A stretch of DNA of 63,123 nt. It comes from Rhodobacterales bacterium (lineage in GTDB: Bacteria; Pseudomonadota; Alphaproteobacteria; Rhodobacterales; Rhodobacteraceae). A program made the position numbers and the translations under genes. Within the stretch, counting starts at the first letter, position 1. Each line of letters begins with the position of its first letter. Shown piece after piece: positions 55,345 through 63,123 of the stretch. The notes below the pieces were generated by a model. It did no database searches, was not told the DNA's origin, and worked only from the letters and a program-made list of their open reading frames with translations. The stretch covers positions 1-63,123 of the forward strand of contig JAFLCY010000008.1 in the NCBI GenBank assembly GCA_017303485.1, in the 5' to 3' direction.

Positions 55345-56193
55345 ATGAAATTCCTCAGCTTTGAACAGGGTGACCGCCCGGGTCTGGCCGTCGAAACCGC
55401 GCAAGGGTTCCGCGGCCTGCGGCAGGGCGATGCCGGCTACCCGGGCCAGTTGCCCCAATTGATCCGCACGGGCGGACTGGCGGCTGCCGGAGCGGTGCTG
55501 GCCGAGGGCCAGCCGGTCGATCCTGCAAAGGTCCGTCACCTGCCGCCGGTGGCCGAGGCGGGCAAGTTCCTGTGCGTCGGGCTCAACTACCGCGCCCATA
55601 CCGCCGAGGGACCCTATGAGCAGCCGGATTATCCGACGCTGTTCGCACGCTTTTCCTCATCGCTGATCGGGCACGGCGATGCACTGGTCCGGCCCCGGCA
55701 GTCCGAGAAGTTCGACTATGAGGGCGAACTTGTCGCCGTTATCGGCAAGACCGCGCGCGACGTGCCGGTCGAGCGGGCGCTGGACCATGTCGCCGGATAT
55801 TCGATCTTCAACGATGGCTCGCTTCGCGACTACCAGCGCCGCACGCCGCAATGGACGCCGGGCAAGAATTTCGACGGCACCGGCGCCTTCGGCCCGGTCT
55901 TCGTTACCGCCGATGCCCTGCCGCCCGGCTGCATCGGCCTGCGCCTGCAGACCAGGCTGAACGGGCAGGTCGTGCAGGACACGCTGATCGACGACATGGT
56001 GTTTCCGGTGGCGACGCTGATTGCGATCATCTCCGAGGTGATGACGTTGAACCCCGGCGACGTGATCGTGACCGGCACGCCTTCGGGCGTGGGCCATGCC
56101 CGCAAGCCTCCGCTGTGGATGAAACCGGGCGACATCTGCGAAGTGGAGATCGACCGGATCGGGGTTCTGTCCAACTCCGTCCGCGACGCCTGA
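55345..56193 (+). CDS. Fumarylacetoacetate hydrolase family protein (module B, second copy)
   Basis: A 282-residue FAH-fold enzyme strongly similar to the module A protein at 40045: both share ALDHVAGY, WTPGKNFDGTGAFGP and DDMVFPVATL, and the metal site is KFDYEGELVAVIGK near residue 116. GDVIVTGTPSGVGHARKPP lies near residue 245. The similarity suggests duplication of a catabolic unit. GAAAGGATCGCG precedes the ATG; it starts 10 bases after the GST stop. Confidence 0.88.
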   Translation: MKFLSFEQGDRPGLAVETAQGFRGLRQGDAGYPGQLPQLIRTGGLAAAGAVLAEGQPVDPAKVRHLPPVAEAGKFLCVGLNYRAHTAEGPYEQPDYPTLFARFSSSLIGHGDALVRPRQSEKFDYEGELVAVIGKTARDVPVERALDHVAGYSIFNDGSLRDYQRRTPQWTPGKNFDGTGAFGPVFVTADALPPGCIGLRLQTRLNGQVVQDTLIDDMVFPVATLIAIISEVMTLNPGDVIVTGTPSGVGHARKPPLWMKPGDICEVEIDRIGVLSNSVRDA

Positions 56194-56220
56194 CCCTGGA
56201 AGCTGCCAGAGGAGAGCATC

Positions 56221-57207
56221 ATGACAGCGATTACCGGCAAGATCGGCATCACCAAGCGCCCGGGCGAGTTGGGCGTGCATTCCCTCTCCACCTTCAAGAT
56301 GATCGTCCCGGATCTGGCCGTTGCCGACAATTTCTACCGTGCCTTCGGGCTGGACGTTCGGGAAGAGGGCGACACGCTGGGGCTTTACACCTTTGGCAGC
56401 GATCACCGCTGGGGCGTGATCGGCGAAGGACCGCAAAAGCGCATGTCGGCAATCTCGTTCGCGGCCTTCGAGGAGGATTTCGAGCCGATGAAGCGCCGGA
56501 TCGAGGGCATGGGCATCCGCCTGATGGACGCCCCGGCGGGATTTGAATCGAACGGCATCTGGTTCCGCGACCCCAACGATTTCCTGGTCGAGATCAAGGT
56601 CGCCGAAAAGACCTCGCCCAATGCCAAGGTCGATTTCGGGGCGATGGACGGCTCGAAGCCCGGCAACACCATCGGGTCCTGGGGCCGGGCGAAGAAGCCC
56701 GAGGTGCGGCCGCTGCGCTTTGCCCACATGCTGATGTTCGTGGCCAATGTCCCGCAGTCGATCGAGTTCTACGCCCGCGTCCTGGGCATGCGGCTGTCGG
56801 ACCGCACCGGAGACATCATCGCCTTCATGCACGGCATCCATGGCTCCGACCACCACATGATCGCCTTCGTGACGGCCAATGGCCGCAGGCCGGGGCTGCA
56901 CCATCTGAGCTGGGACATGGGGTCGATCAACGGGATTGGCCTCGGCGCGATGCAGATGGCCGACCGGGGGTTCCAGAAGGGCTGGGGACTTGGCCGGCAT
57001 GTGCTGGGGTCGAACTACTTCCACTACATGCAGGACCCCTGGGGGTCGTGGTCGGAATATTCGGCCGACATCGACTATATCGGCCTGGACCACGACTGGG
57101 AGGCCAAGGACCAGCCGCCCGAGGACGGCATCTATGTCTGGGGCCCGGAACTGCCGAAGGACTTTCTGCACAATTACGAGGCCGACCAGTACGACACGCC
57201 GGGCTGA
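56221..57207 (+). CDS. VOC-family extradiol-type dioxygenase (module B)
   Basis: A 328-residue protein with two VOC domains. The predicted metal ligands are the His in FAHMLMFV near residue 169, the His in GLHHLSWDM near residue 228, and the Glu in GSWSEYSADIDY near residue 279. The active-site His in GSDHHMIAF is also present. It differs from the module A enzyme in length and in most positions, so it may accept a different diol. It ends three bases before the convergent IclR gene. Confidence 0.86.
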   Translation: MTAITGKIGITKRPGELGVHSLSTFKMIVPDLAVADNFYRAFGLDVREEGDTLGLYTFGSDHRWGVIGEGPQKRMSAISFAAFEEDFEPMKRRIEGMGIRLMDAPAGFESNGIWFRDPNDFLVEIKVAEKTSPNAKVDFGAMDGSKPGNTIGSWGRAKKPEVRPLRFAHMLMFVANVPQSIEFYARVLGMRLSDRTGDIIAFMHGIHGSDHHMIAFVTANGRRPGLHHLSWDMGSINGIGLGAMQMADRGFQKGWGLGRHVLGSNYFHYMQDPWGSWSEYSADIDYIGLDHDWEAKDQPPEDGIYVWGPELPKDFLHNYEADQYDTPG

Positions 57208-57210
57208 CCC

Positions 57211-57969
57211 TCAGCGCAGGACGCGGCGCAGCCCGTCCTGCACCTTCAAGAGGGCAGGCAGCACTGTGGCCACGGTCTCCGCCGGATCGGCGGGCACAGC
57301 GGCCATGCCGCAGTTCAGGGCGGCGACCACCCGGCCCCGCATGTCGAGAACCGGCACCGCCAGCGAGCGCAGGCCCAGTTCCACCTCCTGATCGACCAGC
57401 GCCCAGCCCTGGGTGCGGACCCGGGCGATCTCGGCCAGCACCTCCTCTGCCGTCACGCGGGAATGCACCGTGCGCGGCGACAGGTTCGACCGCTCGACGA
57501 TCTCTTGCGCGGTCGTCCCCGGCAGGGCGGCCAGCAGCACCCGCCCCAATGATGTGCAATGCGCGGGCAATCGCGACCCCGGCATCAGCCCGATGGACAT
57601 CACCCGCCGCTGTGCCGCCCTGGCGACATAGAGGATGTCGATCTCGTCCAGGATCGCGACCGAGCAGCTCTGCCCGATCTGTTCGGACAACTGGTCAAGC
57701 CAGGGCTGCACGATCTGCGGCAGGGGCAACGCGGCCAGTGCCCCGGTGCCCAACCGCAGGACGCGCGGCGTCAGGGTGAAGAACTTGCCGTCATAGTCGG
57801 CGTATCCCAGCTCGGACAGGGTCAGCAGGCACCTGCGGGCAGTGGCGCGGTCCAGCCCGGTGATGGCTGCGACATCGGTGATCGACTGGCGCGGACGGTC
57901 GGCGCCGAAGCTCTCCAGCACCCGAAGGCCCTTACCCAGTGAGGCGATGAGATCGGTTCTGTTCGCCAT
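57211..57969 (-). CDS. IclR family regulator (PcaR/PobR type)
   Basis: A 252-residue regulator. The N-terminal winged helix is SLGKGLRVLESFGADRPRQSITDVAAITGLDRATARRCLLTLSELGYADYDG (residues 9-62), then an IclR effector domain (QPWLDQLSEQIGQSCSVAILDEIDILYVARA). The start region MANRTDLIASLGKGLRVLESF resembles PcaR/PcaU, which control beta-ketoadipate genes. It is divergent from the tautomerase-CoA transferase-thiolase operon, and a site resembling a PcaR box lies just before its start. Confidence 0.91.
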   Translation of the reverse strand: MANRTDLIASLGKGLRVLESFGADRPRQSITDVAAITGLDRATARRCLLTLSELGYADYDGKFFTLTPRVLRLGTGALAALPLPQIVQPWLDQLSEQIGQSCSVAILDEIDILYVARAAQRRVMSIGLMPGSRLPAHCTSLGRVLLAALPGTTAQEIVERSNLSPRTVHSRVTAEEVLAEIARVRTQGWALVDQEVELGLRSLAVPVLDMRGRVVAALNCGMAAVPADPAETVATVLPALLKVQDGLRRVLR

Positions 57970-57981
57970 GTGAACGAGTTT

Positions 57982-57996
57982 CTGCGCAATCCGAAC
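57982..57996 (-). promoter_or_regulatory. PcaR-like binding site
   Basis: On the minus strand the 15 bases read GTTCGGATTGCGCAG. The PcaR consensus, as I recall it, is GTTCGATAATCGCAC; both have GTTCG-N5-CGCA. The site lies 13 bases upstream of the IclR gene start and 75 bases before the divergent operon. Confidence 0.45.
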
Positions 57997-58070
57997 AAAG
58001 ATCAATATGCAACCAAAACTGCTTGCCGATCACGCCTTTGCCGGGTTGAAAGACCAAGGGGAGAGAGCCG

Positions 58071-58403
58071 ATGCCCAACCTGAAGATCCATGTCGAGGAA
58101 GCCACGCTAGCGCCCTGCCGGGACGGGCTGGTCGCCGCCCTGCCTGCGCTGCGCGACCTTTTGTGCCAGCGCCTTGGCGTCGCTCCCTCCGCCTGCCAAC
58201 TGGCTGTGCTTCCGGTCCTGGGCCTGCCCGACCAGCCGCCGGTCAATGTCGAACTGTCGATCCTGCCCGGCGTCGAGCGCACCCGTGACCGGCTGGTCGC
58301 GCTGGCCGAGGCGATCCGCAGCGATCTGGAACCGCTCACCCGGTCGCGTGTCGCCGTGCGCATCTCCCAACTGGACGCCGCCACCTATGTGGCCCTGAAG
58401 TAG
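58071..58403 (+). CDS. Small tautomerase-like protein with Pro-1
   Basis: A 110-residue protein starting MPNLKIHVEEA, with Pro directly after Met, as in tautomerase-superfamily enzymes whose N-terminal Pro is the catalytic base. The pattern CQLAVLPVLGLPDQPPVNVELSILPG with the later helix ERTRDRLVALAEAIRSDL fits a MIF/CHMI-like fold. I cannot assign a substrate. It is the first gene of the operon with the CoA-transferase and thiolase, nine bases upstream of the former, so it may isomerise an unsaturated pathway acid. Confidence 0.62.
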   Translation: MPNLKIHVEEATLAPCRDGLVAALPALRDLLCQRLGVAPSACQLAVLPVLGLPDQPPVNVELSILPGVERTRDRLVALAEAIRSDLEPLTRSRVAVRISQLDAATYVALK

Positions 58404-58411
58404 AGGCAGCC

Positions 58412-59146
58412 ATGGACAAAGGCCTTCCCGACCTGAAAACCGCCGTCGCCGGCATCCCTGATGGCGCCAGTGTCATGATCGGCGGATTCGGCGGCTCGGG
58501 CGCGCCGATCGAGTTGATCCACGCCCTGATCGACCGCTTCCGCGCCACCGGGCATCCCCGCGGACTGACGGTGATCAACAACAATGCCGGCAATGGCCAT
58601 GTCGGTCTGGCCGCCCTGATCGAACAGGGGCTGGTGGCCAAGCTGATCTGTTCCTTCCCGCGCTCGGCCGATCCGGTCGTCTTCACCGAGATGTACCTGG
58701 CCGGGAAGATCGAGCTGGAGCTTGTGCCGCAAGGCACGCTGGCCGAACGCATCCGCGCCGGGGGGGCGGGCATCCCGGCCTTCTACACCCCCACCAGCTT
58801 TGGCACCGATCTGGCGCAGGGCAAGCCGGTCGAGGAATTCGACGGCCGCCCCTATGTCCGCGAACGCTGGCTGAAGGCCGATTTCGCGCTGGTCAAGGCG
58901 CATCTGGGCGACCGGATGGGGAACCTGACCTACCGGATGGCGGCGCGCAACTTCAATCCTCTGATGTGCATGGCCGCGGCCCGCACCATCGTCCAGGTCA
59001 GCCGGATCGTCGAGACTGGCGCGATCGACCCCGAGACGGTCGTGACGCCCGGCATCTTCGTGCAGGCCGTGGTCGAGGTGCCGGACCCCGTGCAGGAAGA
59101 AGACCTCAACCGGGCCGGAGCGGCCTATCCAATGGGTGCGGCATGA
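58412..59146 (+). CDS. pcaI: 3-oxoacid CoA-transferase subunit A (beta-ketoadipate type)
   Basis: A 244-residue CoA-transferase family I alpha subunit. The motif ASVMIGGFGGSGAPIELIHAL near residue 19, the VINNNAGNGHVGLAALIEQGLV segment and GGAGIPAFYTPTSFGTDLAQG near residue 117 are typical of PcaI/CatI. It moves CoA from succinyl-CoA to 3-oxoadipate with the beta subunit that follows. The ATGA overlap with the next gene indicates coupled translation. Confidence 0.92.
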   Translation: MDKGLPDLKTAVAGIPDGASVMIGGFGGSGAPIELIHALIDRFRATGHPRGLTVINNNAGNGHVGLAALIEQGLVAKLICSFPRSADPVVFTEMYLAGKIELELVPQGTLAERIRAGGAGIPAFYTPTSFGTDLAQGKPVEEFDGRPYVRERWLKADFALVKAHLGDRMGNLTYRMAARNFNPLMCMAAARTIVQVSRIVETGAIDPETVVTPGIFVQAVVEVPDPVQEEDLNRAGAAYPMGAA

Positions 59147-59808
59147 AGCTTTCCCCGACGCAGATGGCCTGGCGGGCGGCGCAGGACATCGCCGATGGCG
59201 CCTATGTCAACCTGGGCATCGGCCTGCCCGAGATGGTCGCCCGGTTCCAGCCCCCGGGGCGCGAGGCGGTCTTCCACACCGAGAACGGAATTCTCGGCTT
59301 TGGCGAGGCCCCGGCCCCCGGGGCCGAGGACTGGGACCTGATCAACGCGGGCAAGAAGGCGGTGACGATCAAGCCGGGTACCGCCTTCTTCCACCACGCC
59401 GACAGCTTCGCCATGGTGCGCGGCGGGCATCTGGACGTGGCGATCCTTGGCGCCTACGAGGTTGCAGAGACCGGCGATCTGGCGAACTGGTCCACCGGAC
59501 CGAAAGGCGTGCCCGCCGTGGGCGGGGCGATGGATCTGGTACACGGCGCAAAGCAGGTTGCCGTGATGACCGACCATGTCACCCGGGACGGCAAGCCAAA
59601 GCTTCTGGAGCGCTGCACCTTGCCCCTGACCGGGGTGGGCTGCGTGACGCGGGTTTACACCAGCCTCGCCGTGATCGACATTCAGGACCGCCAGTTCGTC
59701 CTGCGCGAAAAGCTGGCTTCGGTCAGCCTTGACCAGCTTCAGGCGCTGACCGGCGCGAAACTTCACCTTGCCGGCCCCGTCGGCGACCTAGTGGTTCCCG
59801 AGATCTGA
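59143..59808 (+). CDS. pcaJ: 3-oxoacid CoA-transferase subunit B (beta-ketoadipate type)
   Basis: A 221-residue CoA-transferase family I beta subunit. [17 protein letters not shown] near residue 19 and the catalytic Glu in [13 protein letters not shown] near residues 46-58 are visible. The PcaJ/CatJ assignment rather than acetoacetate transferase rests on the adjoining thiolase, the IclR regulator and the maleylacetate reductase elsewhere in the window. It is followed by the thiolase gene after one base. Confidence 0.92.
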   Translation: MKLSPTQMAWRAAQDIADGAYVNLGIGLPEMVARFQPPGREAVFHTENGILGFGEAPAPGAEDWDLINAGKKAVTIKPGTAFFHHADSFAMVRGGHLDVAILGAYEVAETGDLANWSTGPKGVPAVGGAMDLVHGAKQVAVMTDHVTRDGKPKLLERCTLPLTGVGCVTRVYTSLAVIDIQDRQFVLREKLASVSLDQLQALTGAKLHLAGPVGDLVVPEI

Positions 59809-59809
59809 C

Positions 59810-61012
59810 ATGACCGACGTCTTCATCTGCGACTACATCCGCACCCCCATCGGCCGCTTCGGCGGCTCGCTTGCCATGGTCCGGGCCGACGATCTGGGCG
59901 CGGTGCCGCTGCGCGCTCTGATGGCGCGGAACCCGGGTGTCGACTGGGCGGCCGTGGATGACGTGATCTTCGGCTGCGCCAACCAGGCGGGCGAGGACAA
60001 CCGCAACGTCGCGCGCATGTCAGCGCTGCTGGCGGGACTTCCGGTCGAAGTGCCCGGCACCACGATCAACCGGCTCTGCGGGTCTGGCATGGACGCGGTG
60101 CTGGCCGCCGCCCGCCAGATTGCCACGGGCGAGGCCGAGCTGGTGATCGCGGGCGGCGTCGAAAGCATGTCGCGGGCCCCCTTCGTGATGCCCAAGGCCG
60201 AGAGCGCCTTTTCCCGCGCGGCCGAGATCCACGACACCACGATCGGCTGGCGCTTCGTCAATCCGGCGATGAAGGCAGCCTATGGCGTCGAGTCCATGCC
60301 CGAGACGGCGGAAAACGTGGCCGAGGACTACCATGTCAGCCGCGAGGATCAGGACGCCTTTGCCCTGCGGTCGCAGGCCCGGGCCAGCGCAGCGCAGGCA
60401 AACGGACGGTTCGCACGCGAGATCGCGTCGGTGAGCATTCCACAACGCAAGGGCGACCCCCTGGTCGTGGACCGTGACGAACACCCCCGCGCCACCACGA
60501 TCGAGGCGCTGGCCCGGTTGCCCACGCCCTTTCGCAAGGGCGGCACGGTGACGGCCGGCAACGCCAGCGGCGTGAACGACGGCGCGGCGGCGCTGGTCCT
60601 CGCCTCGGCCGCAGCGGCGCGGCGCTACGGTCTGGAGCCGATTGCCCGGGTTCTGGGCGGGGCGACGGCGGGCGTCGCGCCCCGGGTCATGGGCATCGGC
60701 CCCGCGCCCGCCAGCCAGAAACTCCTTGCCCGTCTGGGTCTGGCCGTGGCCGACCTCGACGTCATCGAGCTTAACGAGGCCTTCGCCGCCCAGGGCCTTG
60801 CCACCCTGCGCCTTCTGGGGATCGCGGACGACGACCCAAGGGTGAACCCCAACGGCGGCGCCATCGCGCTTGGCCATCCGCTTGGCATGTCGGGCGCCCG
60901 CATCACCGGGACGGCAGCCCTGCAACTGGCCGAGACCGGCGGGCGGCGCTCGCTGTCGACGATGTGCATCGGGGTCGGGCAGGGGATCGCCCTCGCGCTG
61001 GAACGCGTCTGA
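59810..61012 (+). CDS. pcaF: 3-oxoadipyl-CoA thiolase
   Basis: A 400-residue thiolase that splits 3-oxoadipyl-CoA to succinyl-CoA and acetyl-CoA. The nucleophilic Cys is in [18 protein letters not shown] near residue 88, [16 protein letters not shown] near residue 116, [19 protein letters not shown] near residue 347 with the catalytic His, and [13 protein letters not shown] near residue 388. Its position after the CoA-transferase genes favours PcaF over a general acetyl-CoA acetyltransferase. Confidence 0.93.
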   Translation: MTDVFICDYIRTPIGRFGGSLAMVRADDLGAVPLRALMARNPGVDWAAVDDVIFGCANQAGEDNRNVARMSALLAGLPVEVPGTTINRLCGSGMDAVLAAARQIATGEAELVIAGGVESMSRAPFVMPKAESAFSRAAEIHDTTIGWRFVNPAMKAAYGVESMPETAENVAEDYHVSREDQDAFALRSQARASAAQANGRFAREIASVSIPQRKGDPLVVDRDEHPRATTIEALARLPTPFRKGGTVTAGNASGVNDGAAALVLASAAAARRYGLEPIARVLGGATAGVAPRVMGIGPAPASQKLLARLGLAVADLDVIELNEAFAAQGLATLRLLGIADDDPRVNPNGGAIALGHPLGMSGARITGTAALQLAETGGRRSLSTMCIGVGQGIALALERV

Positions 61013-61026
61013 TCCGGTGGAATCGA

Positions 61027-61059
61027 AAAGAAATACTTGCGGGTCCACGGTATTTCTTT
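61027..61059. promoter_or_regulatory. Perfect inverted repeat AAAGAAATAC-N13-GTATTTCTTT
   Basis: The 10-base arms at 61027-61036 and 61050-61059 are fully complementary. It lies 14 bases after the thiolase stop and 61 bases before the next ATG. No T-run follows, so it may be an operator for the next operon or a weak terminator of the previous one. Confidence 0.45.
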
Positions 61060-61120
61060 GTTTCGCGCCACGCGGCGAGCGGGCAGAATCGCGCCTGACC
61101 ACGGGCGGAAGGATGCGGAC

Positions 61121-61873
61121 ATGACTCTGGGCTTCATCGGCACCGGAACCATCGCGGCAGCCATGGTCGAGGGTCTGCGGGGCGAAAACATCGTCATCTC
61201 GCCGCGCGGCGCCGATATCGCTGCCGATCTGGCACGGCGCTTTCCCGGTGTCTGGGTGGCAGCGGACAATCAGGCGGTGGTCGATGCCAGCGAAACCCTG
61301 ATCCTCTCTGTCCGTCCGCAGGTGGCCGAGGCGGTCATCCGCCCCCTGCGCTTTCGCGCCGGGCAGAAGATCGTCAGCCTGATCGCCGCCACCCAGATCG
61401 AGACGCTGCGCGACTGGATCGGCCTTGATCTTCCGATCATCCGCGCCGTTCCCCTGCCCTCTGTCGCCGACCGCAGTTGCGTGACCCCGATCTTCCCGCC
61501 CGACCCCGAAGTGGCGGCGTTGTTCGACCGGCTTGGCACCGCCGTTTCCTGCCGGACCATAGCCGAGTTCGACCTGCTGGCCGTAGGTTCGGCGCTGATG
61601 GGCAGCTATTTCGGCATCCTTGAGGCCGCGCAGGGCTGGCTTGTGGCGCAAGGGTTGAACGAGGCCGCCGCGCGCACCTATCTGGCCGGGCTCTTCGCCA
61701 ATCTCGGCAAGGTCGCCGTAACCAGCCCCGCCAGCTTCGCCACCCTGCGTGAGGAGCATTCCACCAAGGGCGGGCTGAACGAACAGATCTTCCGCGACTT
61801 CGCCGCCAAGGGGGGAACCGCCGCCCTGACCACGGCGCTCGACACGGTGCTGGCGCGGGTGTCGTCGGCGTGA
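61121..61873 (+). CDS. Pyrroline-5-carboxylate reductase-like NAD(P)-dependent protein
   Basis: A 250-residue protein with the ProC-type N-terminal Rossmann motif (LGFIGTGTIAAAMVEGL at residue 3) and the PLPSVADRSCVTPIFPP segment near residue 107. The usual ProC C-terminal TSPGGTT motif is replaced by REEHSTKGGLNEQIF near residue 209, so it is probably not the housekeeping proline enzyme. Its TGA overlaps the ATG of the next gene, implying a joint role with that unrecognised protein. GGCGGAAGGATGCGGAC precedes the ATG. Confidence 0.78.
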   Translation: MTLGFIGTGTIAAAMVEGLRGENIVISPRGADIAADLARRFPGVWVAADNQAVVDASETLILSVRPQVAEAVIRPLRFRAGQKIVSLIAATQIETLRDWIGLDLPIIRAVPLPSVADRSCVTPIFPPDPEVAALFDRLGTAVSCRTIAEFDLLAVGSALMGSYFGILEAAQGWLVAQGLNEAAARTYLAGLFANLGKVAVTSPASFATLREEHSTKGGLNEQIFRDFAAKGGTAALTTALDTVLARVSSA

Positions 61874-63123
61874 TGTCTCTCCTGCCCGAGCCCGACCTGC
61901 GCTCCGGCGCCGACCTCGTGGCCGAGGGCCGCGCGCTGGCGCGGGACTGGACGCTTGGTCCTTCGGCCTTCCTGCGCCATGTCGGCGCGGCCAGCGAATA
62001 CGACTTCAAGCTTGTCCAGATGGCCAATGCCCGCGTGATGCAGCATGCCCAGATAGGCTATCGCGACCCCGGCAAAAGCCGACGCGCCTATGCCGAGATC
62101 TGGGAGACCTGTTCCGCCGAGGGCGTAACGGTCGACCGCTACGGTCTCTGCCTCGACTGGTCGATGGCCCTGCCCCGCGCCCAAAGGTCCAAGGCCGAGC
62201 GCGGGACCGGGATGATCCTGCCCGGGATCGAGGATTTCGTCCGCCTGACCGAAGCCGCCCCCGTCGCCCCGCATTTCGGCGATTTCGTGCTGGGTTTTCC
62301 GGCGGCGGTCGAGAACACCCAGGCCGCCCTTGCCGCGGGCAGCACGGCGATCGGCAACCTGGGTCAGTACTTCACCTTCCGCATTCCCGGCCATGACGAC
62401 GACATCGAAGCCACCGCCCAGACCGTCCGCGCCCTGGGCCTGATCGCGGCGCAGCCGGTGCCGGTGCTGGTGCAGTCGAACCTGGATGACGGCTTCGCCG
62501 CGCAGTTCACCGACCTTGCCTCCTGCCTTGGCATGGTGCTCCTGGAACGCCACATCGTCACCACCCTGATCGGCCCGCCGGTCGGCCATTGCTACGGCCA
62601 CCACTTTTCTGACCCCATGTCCCGCCTGGCCTTCCAGCGCGCCCTGGCCCTGGTCGGGGCCGCGCCGGGGACGATGATCTATGGCAACACGACCTCCTAT
62701 CGTGGCCGCCCGGCCGCCAATTTCGCCAGCCTGTCCAACTACCTGCTGGTCGATGCGGCCGGGCAGATCCTCCAGCCCACCGGTCATGCGATCAACGCTG
62801 TGCCGGTGACCGAGAACGACCGCATCCCCGAAATCGACGAAGTCATCGAGGCGCAACTCTTCGCCGGACGGATGGCCGAACTTGCGCCGGGCTGGCTGCC
62901 GCTTGTCGACCCGGCCCCGGTCGACGCGATGGCCGAGAGGATCGTGACCGGCGGAAAGGCCTTCGCCGCCGCCACGCTGGATGGCCTTGCAGGAATGGGC
63001 ATCGACATGACCTGCCCGTTCCAGCTTCTCCTCGCCCTGCGCCGGATGGGCGCGCGGCGGCTGGAAGCGCAGTTCGGCGCGGGCAGGCCCGACCCCGCCG
63101 CCCCGGGCGGGCGGGCACCGGTT
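61873..63123 (+). CDS. Unrecognised large protein, 5' part
   Basis: An open frame of 417 codons runs from ATG 61873 to the end of the window without a stop. I do not recognise the family with confidence. Visible features are a soluble, Ala-rich sequence with GTMIYGNTTSYRGRPAANF near residue 270, TGHAINAVPVTENDRIPEIDEVIEAQLFAGRM near residue 304, and two Cys/His-containing segments (PVGHCYGHHFSDPMSRL). No signal peptide or membrane helix is seen. The GHAINAVPVTENDRIP block looks like a conserved active-site region. A cobalamin-dependent mutase-like TIM barrel is one guess, not supported enough to name. It is coupled (TGATG) to the reductase-like gene. Confidence 0.7.
   Translation, partial: MSLLPEPDLRSGADLVAEGRALARDWTLGPSAFLRHVGAASEYDFKLVQMANARVMQHAQIGYRDPGKSRRAYAEIWETCSAEGVTVDRYGLCLDWSMALPRAQRSKAERGTGMILPGIEDFVRLTEAAPVAPHFGDFVLGFPAAVENTQAALAAGSTAIGNLGQYFTFRIPGHDDDIEATAQTVRALGLIAAQPVPVLVQSNLDDGFAAQFTDLASCLGMVLLERHIVTTLIGPPVGHCYGHHFSDPMSRLAFQRALALVGAAPGTMIYGNTTSYRGRPAANFASLSNYLLVDAAGQILQPTGHAINAVPVTENDRIPEIDEVIEAQLFAGRMAELAPGWLPLVDPAPVDAMAERIVTGGKAFAAATLDGLAGMGIDMTCPFQLLLALRRMGARRLEAQFGAGRPDPAAPGGRAPV

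Noticed and set aside
61121-61873. Housekeeping proC
   Set aside because: The Rossmann motif fits, but the conserved C-terminal TSPGGTT motif is absent and the gene is coupled to an unrelated large protein.

Overview
The window is a high-GC chromosomal segment that looks alphaproteobacterial, most likely Rhodobacteraceae/Rhodobacterales. The reasons are a split F1-only atpHAGDC operon without the F0 genes, the ppaC / class IIA HAD / MaoC / ribF / YcgN / threonine aldolase / prs neighbourhood, a GTG-started clpA beside gloB, and an H-type lectin-fold protein. I recognise no rRNA, tRNA, CRISPR array, insertion sequence or prophage. Names rest on motif recognition, not on database searches.

Layout. 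(1) 1-6980 is housekeeping: the ppaC 3' end, a HAD hydrolase, MaoC, ribF, a cysteine-cluster protein, threonine aldolase, prs and a PAP2 phosphatase. (2) 6977-12292, minus strand: an H-lectin-like protein, then the F1 ATP synthase operon atpHAGDC with a clear terminator. (3) 12623-22602: DUF2254 protein, Tat-exported L,D-transpeptidase, methyltransferase, gloB, clpA with terminator, DUF2189 protein, and an ExbB/MotA-like plus coiled-coil OmpA pair. (4) 22714-26263: an efflux module (DUF2955/FUSC-like protein plus HlyD), its TetR regulator and a truncated lactonase relic, linked by three copies of an AAAGAA-N6-TTCTYT operator. (5) 26260-37495: an Lrp/AsnC regulator divergent from a fused 2-oxoacid ferredoxin oxidoreductase (carrying a one-base frameshift), followed by leucine catabolism genes ivd, mccB, mccA, HMG-CoA lyase and methylglutaconyl-CoA hydratase. 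A hicAB toxin-antitoxin pair sits on the opposite strand between ivd and mccB.

(6) 37529-61012 is a dense aromatic-catabolism region with five regulators (two GntR/FCD, one TetR, one IclR of PcaR type, plus tandem 19-bp sites for an unseen regulator). It holds two single-component flavin hydroxylases, a two-component flavin monooxygenase with its reductase, two VOC-type ring-cleavage dioxygenases, three fumarylacetoacetate-hydrolase-family enzymes, a GST, an intradiol hydroxyquinol-type dioxygenase, maleylacetate reductase, a five-gene Liv-type ABC transporter, and the beta-ketoadipate end genes (CoA-transferase and thiolase). A consistent reading is: uptake by the ABC system; hydroxylation; cleavage of hydroxyquinol to maleylacetate; reduction to 3-oxoadipate; CoA transfer and thiolysis to succinyl-CoA and acetyl-CoA. 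Two parallel modules (hydroxylase + FAH + VOC dioxygenase, one also with a GST) process a second and perhaps third substrate. (7) 61121-63123: a pyrroline-5-carboxylate-reductase-like protein translationally coupled to a large protein I do not recognise, which runs off the window.

The most interesting observations are the two arrays of TGGAAA motifs at exact 19-bp spacing in front of two aromatic operons, the three-site TetR operator, the HicB-like palindrome lying between -35 and -10 boxes next to mccB, and the parallel ring-cleavage modules whose substrates cannot be read from sequence.
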